Assembly: GCF_000284035.1 (NCBI RefSeq)
Contig: NC_016887.1
Coordinates: 4,774,001-4,838,000, forward strand
Origin: Nocardia cyriacigeorgica GUH-2
GTDB taxonomy: Bacteria > Actinomycetota > Actinomycetes > Mycobacteriales > Mycobacteriaceae
Direction of reading: 5' to 3'
Length of the DNA: 64,000 nt
The translations under genes were made by a program, and so were the position numbers. Positions 7,333-15,442 of this stretch are shown in pieces (position 1 is the stretch's first letter; every line of letters starts with the position of its first letter). The notes beneath the pieces were generated by a model. It did no database searches. It had not been told where the DNA came from and worked only from the letters and a program-made list of their open reading frames with translations.

Positions 7333-8333
7333 GGCTTGACTCCAGCCAGATCCAGTGCCGCACGCACCATTTCGGCGGTGGTGGGCGGGTCGGTCATCAG
7401 CAGGGGCACGCTGCGCACCTCCACGCCGGGGACGTCGGCAGTGTCGGTGGTGTGCACCAGCCAGCCGTCCAGGATGCCGGTCGCCGAGCGCGCACCGTAG
7501 TGCCGGCCCACCGCCTCGGCCGAGGTGTCCACCCCGATCACCGACAGGCACTCATCGGCCATGCCGCGCAACGGTTTTCCGTCGATCACCGGCGAGATGC
7601 CGACGACCTTCGCCTCGGTGGTGCGCAGCGCGCCGCGGATGCCGGGCACCGCGAGAATGGCTCCGATGCTCACCACCGGGTTCGATGGTGCGAGCAAGAC
7701 CACATCGGCAGATCCTATGATATCGATCACATTTGGCGCCGGTTTGGCTTGATCCGCGCCGATTGTGGCGAATCCATGAGTTTCGATGTCTGCTCGGTAT
7801 CGAACCCACCACTCTTGGAAATGGATCGCGCGGCGTTCGCCAGGGTTGTCCGGGTCACTCACAACGACGTGGGTTTCACAACGATCATCGGTTGCCGGGA
7901 TCAGTTTCACACCGGGTTGCCATCGATTGCACAGCGCTTCGGTCACCGCAGATAGCGGGTAACCGGCGTTCAGCATTTCCGTGCGGATCAAGTGGGTGGC
8001 GATATCGCGGTCACCCAGTCCGAACCAGTCCGGCTGCGCGTGGTATTTCGCCAGCTCTTCCTTGGCGTGCCAGGTTTCGCCGACCCGGCCCCAGCCGCGC
8101 TCGGTATCGATGCCGCCACCGAGGGTATACATGCAGGTATCGAGGTCGGGACAAATTCGTAACCCGTGCATCCACACGTCGTCACCGACATTGACGATCG
8201 CTGAAACGTCGGATTCGGGCAGCAGTTCCCGAACGCCCTGAAGGAACCGCGCACCGCCCACTCCGCCGACCAGGACGGCGATGCGGGGCCCATTGCCGGG
8301 TGCGATGTCCGCTTGTTCTGAAGTCACATCCAC
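7329..8333 (-). CDS. fbiA: 2-phospho-L-lactate/PEP transferase of F420 synthesis
   Basis: CofD family, 334 residues. It transfers the phosphoenolpyruvyl (or lactyl) phosphate unit from the GDP-activated donor to the deazaflavin Fo, giving (dehydro-)F420-0. The N-terminal binding loop VLVGGVGGARFLQG and the conserved VNVGDDVWMHGLRICPDLDT are clear. ATG 8333 gives the normal family length. It is the first gene of the leftward F420 operon and shares its upstream region with whiB2, as Rv3261 does with Rv3260c. Confidence 0.97.
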   Translation of the reverse strand: MDVTSEQADIAPGNGPRIAVLVGGVGGARFLQGVRELLPESDVSAIVNVGDDVWMHGLRICPDLDTCMYTLGGGIDTERGWGRVGETWHAKEELAKYHAQPDWFGLGDRDIATHLIRTEMLNAGYPLSAVTEALCNRWQPGVKLIPATDDRCETHVVVSDPDNPGERRAIHFQEWWVRYRADIETHGFATIGADQAKPAPNVIDIIGSADVVLLAPSNPVVSIGAILAVPGIRGALRTTEAKVVGISPVIDGKPLRGMADECLSVIGVDTSAEAVGRHYGARSATGILDGWLVHTTDTADVPGVEVRSVPLLMTDPPTTAEMVRAALDLAGVKP

Positions 8334-8671
8334 ATAGCCTAAGCGTCTCTCGATCGGGCCCGCTTCGACCTATATTTGCTGGTCATTTGCTATGTGATGG
8401 TTCAAGATCGTCTTCGAAAGCGCTGCCGGATAGTAACGGAATAGCGACAGCGGCTTGACCATCGCTGCGTCCGGCGTGTCTAATCACAGTCATGTCATTC
8501 CGGGATCGCGCGAGAGTTCAAGGCGCGAACGGTTTTTCGAACGAATGTTCGAACGGGACGGCATGCTCGGGGATGTCCGCGAGACAACGTCGCGGAGTAG
8601 TGCCGTCGGTAGGCGTGTTGGTCCGGCGGAAAGAAGCATTCTGCGCTAACACACAGTGAGGAGGCGGAGCG
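8334..8671. promoter_or_regulatory. divergent control region between fbiA and whiB2
   Basis: 338 bp without a gene. It must hold the leftward fbiA promoter and the rightward whiB2 promoter. The only strong element I see is the LexA-type box at 8537-8552. A good ribosome site (GAGGAGGCGGAG) stands directly before the whiB2 ATG. Confidence 0.6.
8537..8552. promoter_or_regulatory. LexA (SOS) box upstream of whiB2
   Basis: TCGAACGAATGTTCGA is an exact match to the mycobacterial SOS box TCGAAC-N4-GTTCGA. It lies 120 bp before the whiB2 ATG and 204 bp before the fbiA ATG, so whiB2 is the likelier target. Confidence 0.75.
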
Positions 8672-9073
8672 ATGGCCAATGAGCTGGCCCCTTCGGGCAT
8701 GCCGGGCGGCGTATCGCAAACCGATTCCACGGCAGGCGCAGCACGTAGCGTCTGCGCAGAGGCCGGGTGGAAGGACCACGAGGGGGGTGAGCGAGACTCG
8801 GCGCCCCGACTCAGCTTGGTCGTGCCGGGTTTCGACGAGATGTTCGAGTCCATCGAGGAACAGTGGCAGGAACGTGCCCTGTGCGCGCAGACCGATCCGG
8901 AGGCGTTCTTCCCCGAGAAGGGCGGCTCGACCCGCGAGGCGAAACGGATCTGCATGGGCTGCGAGGTTCGGGACGAGTGCCTGGAATACGCACTCGCACA
9001 CGATGAACGCTTCGGTATCTGGGGCGGTTTGTCCGAACGCGAGCGCCGCAGGCTCAAGCGCGGCATCGGCTGA
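8672..9073 (+). CDS. whiB2: WhiB-family iron-sulfur regulator, WhiB2/WhmD type
   Basis: A 133-residue transcription factor with an O2- and NO-sensitive 4Fe-4S cluster; WhiB2 (WhmD) is needed for normal septation in mycobacteria. The cluster ligands are Cys71, Cys94, Cys97 and Cys103 (C-x22-C-x2-C-x5-C), followed by the turn GIWGG (115-119) and a basic DNA-binding tail ERERRRLKR. From QWQERALCAQTD onward it is nearly the M. tuberculosis WhiB2 sequence. Its N-terminus is about 45 residues longer than that protein. ATG 8672 is kept because a strong GAGGAGGCGGAG precedes it. Confidence 0.96.
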   Translation: MANELAPSGMPGGVSQTDSTAGAARSVCAEAGWKDHEGGERDSAPRLSLVVPGFDEMFESIEEQWQERALCAQTDPEAFFPEKGGSTREAKRICMGCEVRDECLEYALAHDERFGIWGGLSERERRRLKRGIG

Positions 9074-9097
9074 GCCGGGACCATCCAGGTTCCGGCG

Positions 9098-9130
9098 GGC
9101 CCGCCCCGGCACCGGCGGCCGGGGCGGGCC
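9098..9130 (+). terminator. hairpin after whiB2
   Basis: GGCCCGCCCCGGC and GCCGGGGCGGGCC pair over 13 bp around a 7-nt loop, 25 bp after the whiB2 stop and before the next gene. It makes whiB2 a likely single-gene transcript. Confidence 0.75.
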
Positions 9131-9166
9131 GAGGGTGGGTCCGAGCACCTGACTAACGTTTGGGGT

Positions 9167-9646
9167 ATGGCACGTTCGCGCAACCGTCGTCCCCCGACAG
9201 CCCGGTCGGTGACCCGCCGTGGCCGCGGGGTACGCGGGCCGATGCTGCCGCCGACGGTCCCCGCCTGGCGCACCCGCGGGCAGAAGTTCGACCGCCTGGT
9301 GCTCGAGGCGTTCGCTCCGCTGGATTCGCGGTGGCACGATCGGCTCACCAAGCTCGACATCGCCGTCGACGACGTGCCGAAAATCCGTCCGCTGCACCCG
9401 GATTCGGTCACCTGGCCGGACGAGGTGGTGGCCGACGGGCCGGTGCCGCTGTCGCGGCTGATCCCGGCCGGCGTCGACCGGCACGGCACCCCGATCCGCG
9501 CCCGCGTGGTGTTGTTCCGCAAACCGCTGGAATTGCGGGCCGGCGATCCGGACGATCTCGTGGATCTGCTGCGCGAGGTTCTGGTCCAGCAGATCGCCAC
9601 CTATCTCGGCGTCGACCCTGACGTCATCGATCCCGAACCGAACTGA
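9167..9646 (+). CDS. zincin-like 'metallopeptidase family' protein without HExxH
   Basis: A 159-residue protein in the position of Rv3259, between whiB2 and the DUF3499 gene. The first 35 residues are Arg-rich (MARSRNRRPPTARS). The rest resembles the small zincin family PF06262, where a HEIGHHFG-type motif normally binds zinc; here the aligned stretch is VLVQQIATYLGVD, so both His and the Glu are replaced. If that assignment is right, the protein has lost peptidase chemistry and may be a structural or binding protein. The function is unknown. ATG 9167 has only a weak upstream ribosome site. Confidence 0.8.
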   Translation: MARSRNRRPPTARSVTRRGRGVRGPMLPPTVPAWRTRGQKFDRLVLEAFAPLDSRWHDRLTKLDIAVDDVPKIRPLHPDSVTWPDEVVADGPVPLSRLIPAGVDRHGTPIRARVVLFRKPLELRAGDPDDLVDLLREVLVQQIATYLGVDPDVIDPEPN

Positions 9647-9781
9647 GCCGCCCCGCCGCGGGTGAATCGGCGCGGAATCGGGCGCTGACCCCGGCCGAGT
9701 GACGCACGACGCGCCGATGGGACGGGATTCACTGAGCGTGTCTGCCCACCCCCGGCCGTCAAGGGGGTTACTCTCACTGGC

Positions 9782-10171
9782 GTGATTCCCATGCGTCGTT
9801 GCTGCCGACCAGGTTGCAAGAATCCGGCCGTCGCGACGCTCACCTATGTCTACTCGGACTCCACCGCGGTGGTCGGTCCGCTCGCGACGGTAGCCGAACC
9901 CCACTCCTGGGACCTGTGCGAGACGCACGCCTCGCGCATCACCGCCCCCAAGGGCTGGGACATGGTCCGGCACGAAGGCGGATTCTCCTCCAGCACACCC
10001 GACGACGACGATCTGACCGCGCTGGCCGAGGCGGTCCGCGAGGCCGGACTACGCCGCCGCCCGCCCGAACCCGACCAGCGCGGCTACCGCGATTACGCGC
10101 CCCCGCCGCCGCGCACCACCCGCACCGGCCGCCGCGGACATCTGCGCGTGCTGCCCGATCCGCCCAGCTGA
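9782..10171 (+). CDS. DUF3499 protein with N-terminal Cys motif
   Basis: A 129-residue protein like Rv3258c. The N-terminal part has RRCCRPGC and LCETHASRI, a spacing that suits a small zinc site; the C-terminal third is Pro/Arg-rich and probably disordered. No function is known to me. It always seems to sit just before manB in this locus. GTG 9782 is favoured, with GGGGG about 14 nt upstream; ATG 9791 is the alternative. Confidence 0.88.
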   Translation: MIPMRRCCRPGCKNPAVATLTYVYSDSTAVVGPLATVAEPHSWDLCETHASRITAPKGWDMVRHEGGFSSSTPDDDDLTALAEAVREAGLRRRPPEPDQRGYRDYAPPPPRTTRTGRRGHLRVLPDPPS

Positions 10172-10239
10172 GGCCGTGCCCGCGGGCAATCACCGGGACC
10201 ATGTGAGCGCCACCCGCGCCGGGCACTAGGGTGTTCGCT

Positions 10240-11616
10240 ATGACAGTCGCCCGCTCTGCCGATTTCGTGAACGCGGTGATCAAGGCCTACGACGTCCGCG
10301 GTGTGGTCGGTGACCAGATCGACGCCGAATTCGTCTCCGACGTAGGGGCTTCGTTCGCGCGGCTGATGCGTGCCGAGGACGCGCGGCGCATCGTGATCGG
10401 ACACGATATGCGCGACTCCTCCCCCGAACTGGCCGCCGCCTTCGCCGAGGGCGTGCTCGCGCAGGGCCTCGACGTGGTGCACATCGGCCTGGCCTCCACC
10501 GACCAGCTCTATTTCGCCTCCGGCAAGCTGGACTGCCCGGGCGCGATGTTCACCGCCAGCCACAACCCCGCCCAGTACAACGGCATCAAGCTGTGCCGCG
10601 CCAAGGCGCTCCCGGTCGGCCAGGACACCGGCCTGGCCACCATCGCGGCCGAGGTGACCGCGGGCGTCCCCGGCTACGACGGCCCGCGCGGCAGCGCCAC
10701 CGAGACCGACCTGCTCGACGACTACGCCGGCTTCCTGCGCGAGCTGGTGGACCTGTCCGGTATCCGGCCGCTGACCATCGCCGTGGACGCGGGCAACGGG
10801 ATGGGCGGGCACACCGTGCCCGCCGTGCTCGGCAGCCTGGCGCAGGTGAAGATCGTGCCGCTGTACTTCGAACTCGACGGCACCTTCCCCAACCACGAGG
10901 CCAACCCGCTGGACCCGAAGAACCTGCTCGATCTGCAGCAGCTGGTCCGCACCAGCGGCGCCGATATCGGCCTGGCCTTCGACGGCGACGCCGACCGCTG
11001 CTTCGTGGTGGACGAGAACGGCGATCCGGTCTCGCCGTCGGCGATCACCGCCCTGGTCGCCGAACGCGAGCTCGGCAAGGAGCCGGGCGCGGTGATCATC
11101 CACAACCTGATCACCTCGCGCGCGGTGCCGGAGTTGGTCACCGAACTGGGCGGCACCCCGGTGCGCACCCGGGTGGGCCATTCGTTCATCAAGCAGCAGA
11201 TGGCGGCCACCGGCGCGGTGTTCGGCGGCGAGCATTCCGCGCACTACTACTTCCGGGATTTCTGGGGCGCCGATTCCGGCATGCTGGCCGCGTTGCACGT
11301 GCTGGCCGCGCTGGGCGAGAAGGACCGCCCGGTGTCGGAGCTGATGGCCTCCTACAACACCTACGCCGCCTCCGGCGAGATCAACTCGACCGTCGCCGAT
11401 GCCGCCGAACGCACCGGCGCGGTGCTGGACGCCTTCGCCGACCGGGTGGTGTCGGTGGACCGCCTCGACGGCGTCACCGTGCACCTGCCCGACGACGCGT
11501 GGTTCAACCTGCGCGCCTCGAATACCGAACCGCTCCTTCGTCTCAACGTCGAGGCCAGATCGCCGGAGGAAGTAGACGCACTCGTAACCGAGATCCTGAG
11601 CATCGTCAGGTCCTGA
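10240..11616 (+). CDS. manB: phosphomannomutase/phosphoglucomutase
   Basis: It interconverts mannose-6-phosphate and mannose-1-phosphate (often also the glucose esters), feeding GDP-mannose for lipomannan, PIMs and mannosyl glycolipids. The active-site serine is Ser107 in TASHNPAQYNG, and the metal loop is DGDADR (248-253). ATG 10240 gives 458 residues; GTG 10231 upstream is possible. With manA downstream and manC at 18167 the window contains the complete route from fructose-6-phosphate to GDP-mannose. Confidence 0.96.
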   Translation: MTVARSADFVNAVIKAYDVRGVVGDQIDAEFVSDVGASFARLMRAEDARRIVIGHDMRDSSPELAAAFAEGVLAQGLDVVHIGLASTDQLYFASGKLDCPGAMFTASHNPAQYNGIKLCRAKALPVGQDTGLATIAAEVTAGVPGYDGPRGSATETDLLDDYAGFLRELVDLSGIRPLTIAVDAGNGMGGHTVPAVLGSLAQVKIVPLYFELDGTFPNHEANPLDPKNLLDLQQLVRTSGADIGLAFDGDADRCFVVDENGDPVSPSAITALVAERELGKEPGAVIIHNLITSRAVPELVTELGGTPVRTRVGHSFIKQQMAATGAVFGGEHSAHYYFRDFWGADSGMLAALHVLAALGEKDRPVSELMASYNTYAASGEINSTVADAAERTGAVLDAFADRVVSVDRLDGVTVHLPDDAWFNLRASNTEPLLRLNVEARSPEEVDALVTEILSIVRS

Positions 11617-11735
11617 CTGGGATAGTGGAATTACTAAGGAAAGGAATCACACGCTCGGGATTCGAGCGTCTGGGCGGAGCGATCTTCCCAACCCTGGATC
11701 CCGGGCATAGTCGGTTCCCGACTGGAATAGTGGAA
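11611..11735. repeat. two 20-bp direct repeats with hairpins after manB
   Basis: The 235-bp gap after manB holds two copies of a 20-bp word at 11611-11630 and 11716-11735 (18 of 20 identical; shared core ACTGGRATAGTGGAA read with the flanking bases). Between them are a 7-bp hairpin ACGCTCG/CGAGCGT (11651-11669) and a 6-bp hairpin AGTCGG/CCGACT (11709-11723). The first copy overlaps the manB stop. It is either a leader for the next gene or a small duplicated regulatory unit. Confidence 0.5.
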
Positions 11736-11851
11736 GCACAGACCTTGGATTCGCCCGGCCCCATCCGGAGTGGCATGGTCCCGGTGGACACCGCCCCGAA
11801 GGCTGCGGGCCGACGGCGAACACAGCGCGATGAGGGGAGGTGGGACGCCCG

Positions 11852-13075
11852 ATGATCGCTGGAACACCGGTGCTCGACCTCGACGACGCGGAGTCGCTCG
11901 AGGCCGCCGACAGCGGCGGCGCCCTGCGCTCGGCCGCATCAGGTGGCGCTCAGATCCGCGCTACCGCGGCCGCCGTCGACGAGGGCATCCTGGAGCGGCT
12001 GGACGGTTTGCGCCCCCGCAGTCTGGTCTTCGTCTGCGGCCCCGGCCGGGCCACCCGCGCCGCGCGGCTGCTCATCACCGCGCTCGGCGATCAGGCCGGC
12101 CTGCCGATCGTGCCCGTCGTCGCGGTGCCGCCGTGGGTGGGTCCGCTCGATGTCGTGGTGGTCGCCGGCGACGACGCGGGCGATCCCCGGCTCGTCGATG
12201 CCGTCGACCGGGCCCAGCGTCGCGGTGCGGAGGTCATCGTGGCCGCACCGCACGAGGGTCCGCTGCGCGCGGTCGCCGCGGGTCGTTCGGCGCTGCTCTC
12301 CCCGCGCCTGCCCGTGCTCGATCACAACCGGCTGCTGCGTTATCTCGCGATCGGCATCGCCGTGCTGCGGGCGATCGACCCGGCCCGCAGCGCGCCGTCG
12401 CTGCCGGCGCTGGGCGAGCTGGCCGATCTGGTCGATGCCGAGGCGCTTCGCGATGGCCCCCAGCACGAGGTGTTCCGCAATCCGGCCAAGACCCTGGCCA
12501 CCCGGATGCAGCAGCGGGCGCTGGTGCTCGCCGGTGACTCCCCAGCCGCCACCGAACTCGCCGGCCATGCCGCCGAGGTGTTGTTGCAGTCGGCGGGCCG
12601 CATCGCCACCGCGGTCGACCTGGCCGGTGCCGTCGCGGCCCATCCGCGCATGGTCGCCGCCGCGGGCGAATCCGCACCCGATTTCGACCCGCTGTTCCAC
12701 GACGAGCAGCTCGACGGCCCGGCCCCGGTCGAGCGAATGCGGGTGCTGGTGCTCAGCACCGACCCCGACGAGGTCGCCGCGCGCCGCAAGCTCGCCATCT
12801 TCTCCGGCGCGGGTTCCGGCCTGGTCGACGCCGATCTGGTCGCCGCCGATCTCGACCTGCTGCGCAGCGATATGACCGATCCGGCCGCACCCCAGCCGGA
12901 GTCGGCCGAGGCCGAGACCCCGGCCCGCGGCAGCGATCTGGAACGGCTCGCCGTGCTCGCGCTGCGCCTCGAGATGACCGCCGCCTACCTGCGCCTGATC
13001 GGTACCCGCGAGGTCACCAGTAGTCCCGCCCCCGAACAGTTCGGCTCGGACCAGTTCGACGGGGGACGCTACTAG
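11852..13075 (+). CDS. TobH-like / SIS-type conserved protein (Rv3256c type)
   Basis: A 407-residue protein that always stands between manB and manA in this group. The segment RSLVFVCGPGRATRAARLLI followed by DVVVVAGDDAGDPRLVDAV resembles the sugar-isomerase (SIS) fold of phosphoglucose/phosphomannose-isomerase-like proteins, the family to which TobH is assigned. No catalytic residues can be named with confidence. ATG 11852 is chosen, with GGGGAGG 11 nt upstream; GTG 11840 overlaps that ribosome site. The stop (TAG) shares one base with the manA start, so the two are co-translated. A role in mannose-phosphate metabolism is inferred from position. Confidence 0.85.
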   Translation: MIAGTPVLDLDDAESLEAADSGGALRSAASGGAQIRATAAAVDEGILERLDGLRPRSLVFVCGPGRATRAARLLITALGDQAGLPIVPVVAVPPWVGPLDVVVVAGDDAGDPRLVDAVDRAQRRGAEVIVAAPHEGPLRAVAAGRSALLSPRLPVLDHNRLLRYLAIGIAVLRAIDPARSAPSLPALGELADLVDAEALRDGPQHEVFRNPAKTLATRMQQRALVLAGDSPAATELAGHAAEVLLQSAGRIATAVDLAGAVAAHPRMVAAAGESAPDFDPLFHDEQLDGPAPVERMRVLVLSTDPDEVAARRKLAIFSGAGSGLVDADLVAADLDLLRSDMTDPAAPQPESAEAETPARGSDLERLAVLALRLEMTAAYLRLIGTREVTSSPAPEQFGSDQFDGGRY

Positions 13076-14295
13076 TGCACGAACTCGTCGGTGCGCTGCG
13101 CTCTTACGCATGGGGCTCGCGCACCTCGCTCGCCAAGCTGTGCGGCCGTCCGGTTCCCTCGGCCCATCCCGAAGCCGAATTGTGGTTCGGCGCCCACCCC
13201 GCCGATCCGGCCCAGGTTCGCATCGGCAACGGTTCGACCACCTCGCTGCTGGAACTGGTCTCGGCCGACCCGGACCGCGAATTGGGCCCGGTCGCACCCG
13301 AATTCGGGGGCCGGCTGCCGTTCCTGCTGAAGATCCTCGCCGCCGAGGAGCCGCTGTCGCTACAGGCCCATCCCAGCTCCGCGCAGGCCCAGGCCGGTTT
13401 CCATCGGGAGAATCAGGCCGGGGTGCCGCTGGATTCGCCGATGCGCAACTACCGCGACGAGAACCACAAGCCGGAACTGGTGGTGGCGCTGGACCGGTTC
13501 GAGGCACTGGCCGGGTTCCGGGAACCGAAGCGCACCGTCGAGCTGCTGCGCGCCCTCGACGTCGAAGCCCTGACTCCCTACGCGGATCTGCTCGCCGCCC
13601 AACCGGATTCGGCCGGGCTGCGGACCCTGTTCACCACCTGGATCACGCTGCCGCAGAACGTGCTGGCCACGCTGCTGCCGCAGGTGCTCGACGGATGTGT
13701 GCGCTACCTGTCCAGCCGCAAACGCAAGTTCGCCGCCGAGGCCAGGACCGCACTGGAACTGGCCGAGAACTATCCGGGCGATGCGGGCGTACTGGCGGCG
13801 CTGCTGCTCAACCGGCTGACGCTCGAGCCCGGGCAGGCGCTGTTCCTCGACGCCGGCAATCTGCACGCCTACCTGCGCGGACTCGGCGTGGAGATCATGG
13901 CCAACTCCGACAATGTGCTGCGCGGCGGTCTGACCCCCAAGCACGTCGACGTCCCGGAGTTGTTGCGGGTCTTGGATTTCGAGCCGATCGATCTGCCAGT
14001 TGTGCTGCCGGAACCGGCCGGTGACGGCTCGGTGCGCTACCGCACGCCCGCCCCGGAGTTCGCGCTGCGCCGCTTCGATCTGACCGCGGGCTCGGCGCTG
14101 GTGCCGCTCACCGAAGCCGGCCCCGGCATCGTGCTGTGCACCGCCGGTTCGGTGCGCCTGTTCCAGGGCGAGTCCGAGCTGGTGCTCGAACGTGGTGCCG
14201 CGGCCTGGATCTCGGCCGCCGACAGCGATGTGCGGGCCCAGGCGCTGGACGGTCCGGCCCAGGTGTTCTGCGCCTGCGTCGGCGGGACGGCCTGA
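13075..14295 (+). CDS. manA: mannose-6-phosphate isomerase, class I
   Basis: A zinc enzyme interconverting fructose-6-phosphate and mannose-6-phosphate, the entry step to GDP-mannose. Type I PMI motifs are present: LQAHPSSAQA and ENHKPELVVAL carry zinc ligands, and IMANSDNVLRGGLTPKH carries the conserved Arg loop; 406 residues is the normal length. The GTG start at 13075 overlaps the preceding TAG by one base (TAGTG). Confidence 0.96.
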   Translation: MHELVGALRSYAWGSRTSLAKLCGRPVPSAHPEAELWFGAHPADPAQVRIGNGSTTSLLELVSADPDRELGPVAPEFGGRLPFLLKILAAEEPLSLQAHPSSAQAQAGFHRENQAGVPLDSPMRNYRDENHKPELVVALDRFEALAGFREPKRTVELLRALDVEALTPYADLLAAQPDSAGLRTLFTTWITLPQNVLATLLPQVLDGCVRYLSSRKRKFAAEARTALELAENYPGDAGVLAALLLNRLTLEPGQALFLDAGNLHAYLRGLGVEIMANSDNVLRGGLTPKHVDVPELLRVLDFEPIDLPVVLPEPAGDGSVRYRTPAPEFALRRFDLTAGSALVPLTEAGPGIVLCTAGSVRLFQGESELVLERGAAAWISAADSDVRAQALDGPAQVFCACVGGTA

Positions 14296-14456
14296 CGTTG
14301 TCCGGTCCAACAGGACCGCTATCCGGATCCGGGCCAGCGAGGGGCGCGCGCCTCGCATAGTCTGTTTCGCGGCCCGGTCCGGTCCGGCAAGGACCGATCG
14401 GACTCCGACTGCGCACCACGGCGACGGTGCGGCACATCGAACAGGAGGGCGGCCGG

Positions 14457-15377
14457 ATGTCGGCTAGTGGTGGGAAGAAGGCGATTGTCGCCGCGTTGCT
14501 GGCGAACGCGGGCATCGCGGTGGCCAAGTTCGTGGGTGCGGCGATCACCGGCTCGGCGTCCATGCTCGCCGAGGGTGTGCACTCGGTGGCCGACACCTCC
14601 AACCAGGGCCTGCTGCTGCTCGGTCAGCGCCGCGCCGAGAAGGAGGCCGACGAGCTGCACCAGTTCGGTTACGGCCGCAACCGGTACTTCTATTCGTTCG
14701 TGGTCGCGCTGGTGCTGTTCACCCTGGGCTCGGTGTATGCGATCTACGAGGGCATCCACAAGATCCAGCATCCGGAGGAGCTGAGCTCACCGCTGGTCGC
14801 GGTCGTCATCCTGGTGATCGCGATCGGGCTGGAGACCTACAGCTTCACCACCGCCGTGCGCGAATCACGCCCGCTCAAGGGCCAGGCCAGCTGGTGGCGG
14901 TTCATCCGCAACTCGCGCAGCCCGGAACTGCCGGTGGTGCTGCTCGAGGACACCGGCGCGCTGATCGGCCTGATCTTCGCCCTCGCCGGCGTCGGCCTGA
15001 CGATGATCACCGACAACGCGATCTTCGACGGCATCGGCACCCTGGCCATCGGCGGCCTGCTCGGTGTGATCGCCATCGTGCTGATCATCGAGATGCAGAG
15101 CCTGCTCATCGGCGAGGGCGCCACCCCCGAGGAGGACCGGGCCATCCGCGCCAACCTCGTCGACGGCGAGCGCATCGACCGCATCATCCACCTCAAGACC
15201 CAGTACATGGGCCCGGAGGAGCTGCTGGTGGCCGCCAAGGTCGCGATCGCGCCCGGTCTCGACATCGCCGCCATCGCCGCCGCCATCGACGAGGCCGAGG
15301 CTCGGGTGCGCGCCGCCGTTCCAGCGGCCCGGGTGATCTACCTGGAGCCCGACCTGTATCGGACGCAGCCGGTCTGA
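14457..15377 (+). CDS. cation diffusion facilitator (metal efflux)
   Basis: A CDF-family transporter of 306 residues that exports divalent metals such as Zn, Co or Fe in exchange for protons. The first membrane helix leads into ASMLAEGVHSVADTSNQ, which holds the metal-site pattern (here H and D, two turns apart), and the second site pairs with LLEDTGALIG in helix V. Six membrane segments are followed by a short cytoplasmic domain (GERIDRIIHLKTQYMGPEELLVAAKV). ATG 14457 follows AGGAGGG by 8 nt. The metal cannot be told from sequence. It ends in a strong hairpin. Confidence 0.92.
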   Translation: MSASGGKKAIVAALLANAGIAVAKFVGAAITGSASMLAEGVHSVADTSNQGLLLLGQRRAEKEADELHQFGYGRNRYFYSFVVALVLFTLGSVYAIYEGIHKIQHPEELSSPLVAVVILVIAIGLETYSFTTAVRESRPLKGQASWWRFIRNSRSPELPVVLLEDTGALIGLIFALAGVGLTMITDNAIFDGIGTLAIGGLLGVIAIVLIIEMQSLLIGEGATPEEDRAIRANLVDGERIDRIIHLKTQYMGPEELLVAAKVAIAPGLDIAAIAAAIDEAEARVRAAVPAARVIYLEPDLYRTQPV

Positions 15378-15392
15378 CCTACGCCGGAGCCG

Positions 15393-15428
15393 AGCGCCCC
15401 TCCCCCGCGCCTGCGGTGGAGGGGCGCT
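15393..15428. terminator. bidirectional hairpin between convergent genes
   Basis: AGCGCCCCTCC and GGAGGGGCGCT pair perfectly over 11 bp with a 14-nt loop. It lies 15 bp after the stop of the cation-efflux gene and 15 bp after the stop of the facing HtaA-like gene, so it can serve both. Confidence 0.75.
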
Positions 15429-15442
15429 GTCGTCGGCGGGTG

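Noticed and set aside
11641..11740. tRNA-like appearance (GATTCGAGC and short stems) after manB
   Set aside because: No acceptor stem, anticodon arm or cloverleaf spacing; only two isolated small hairpins.
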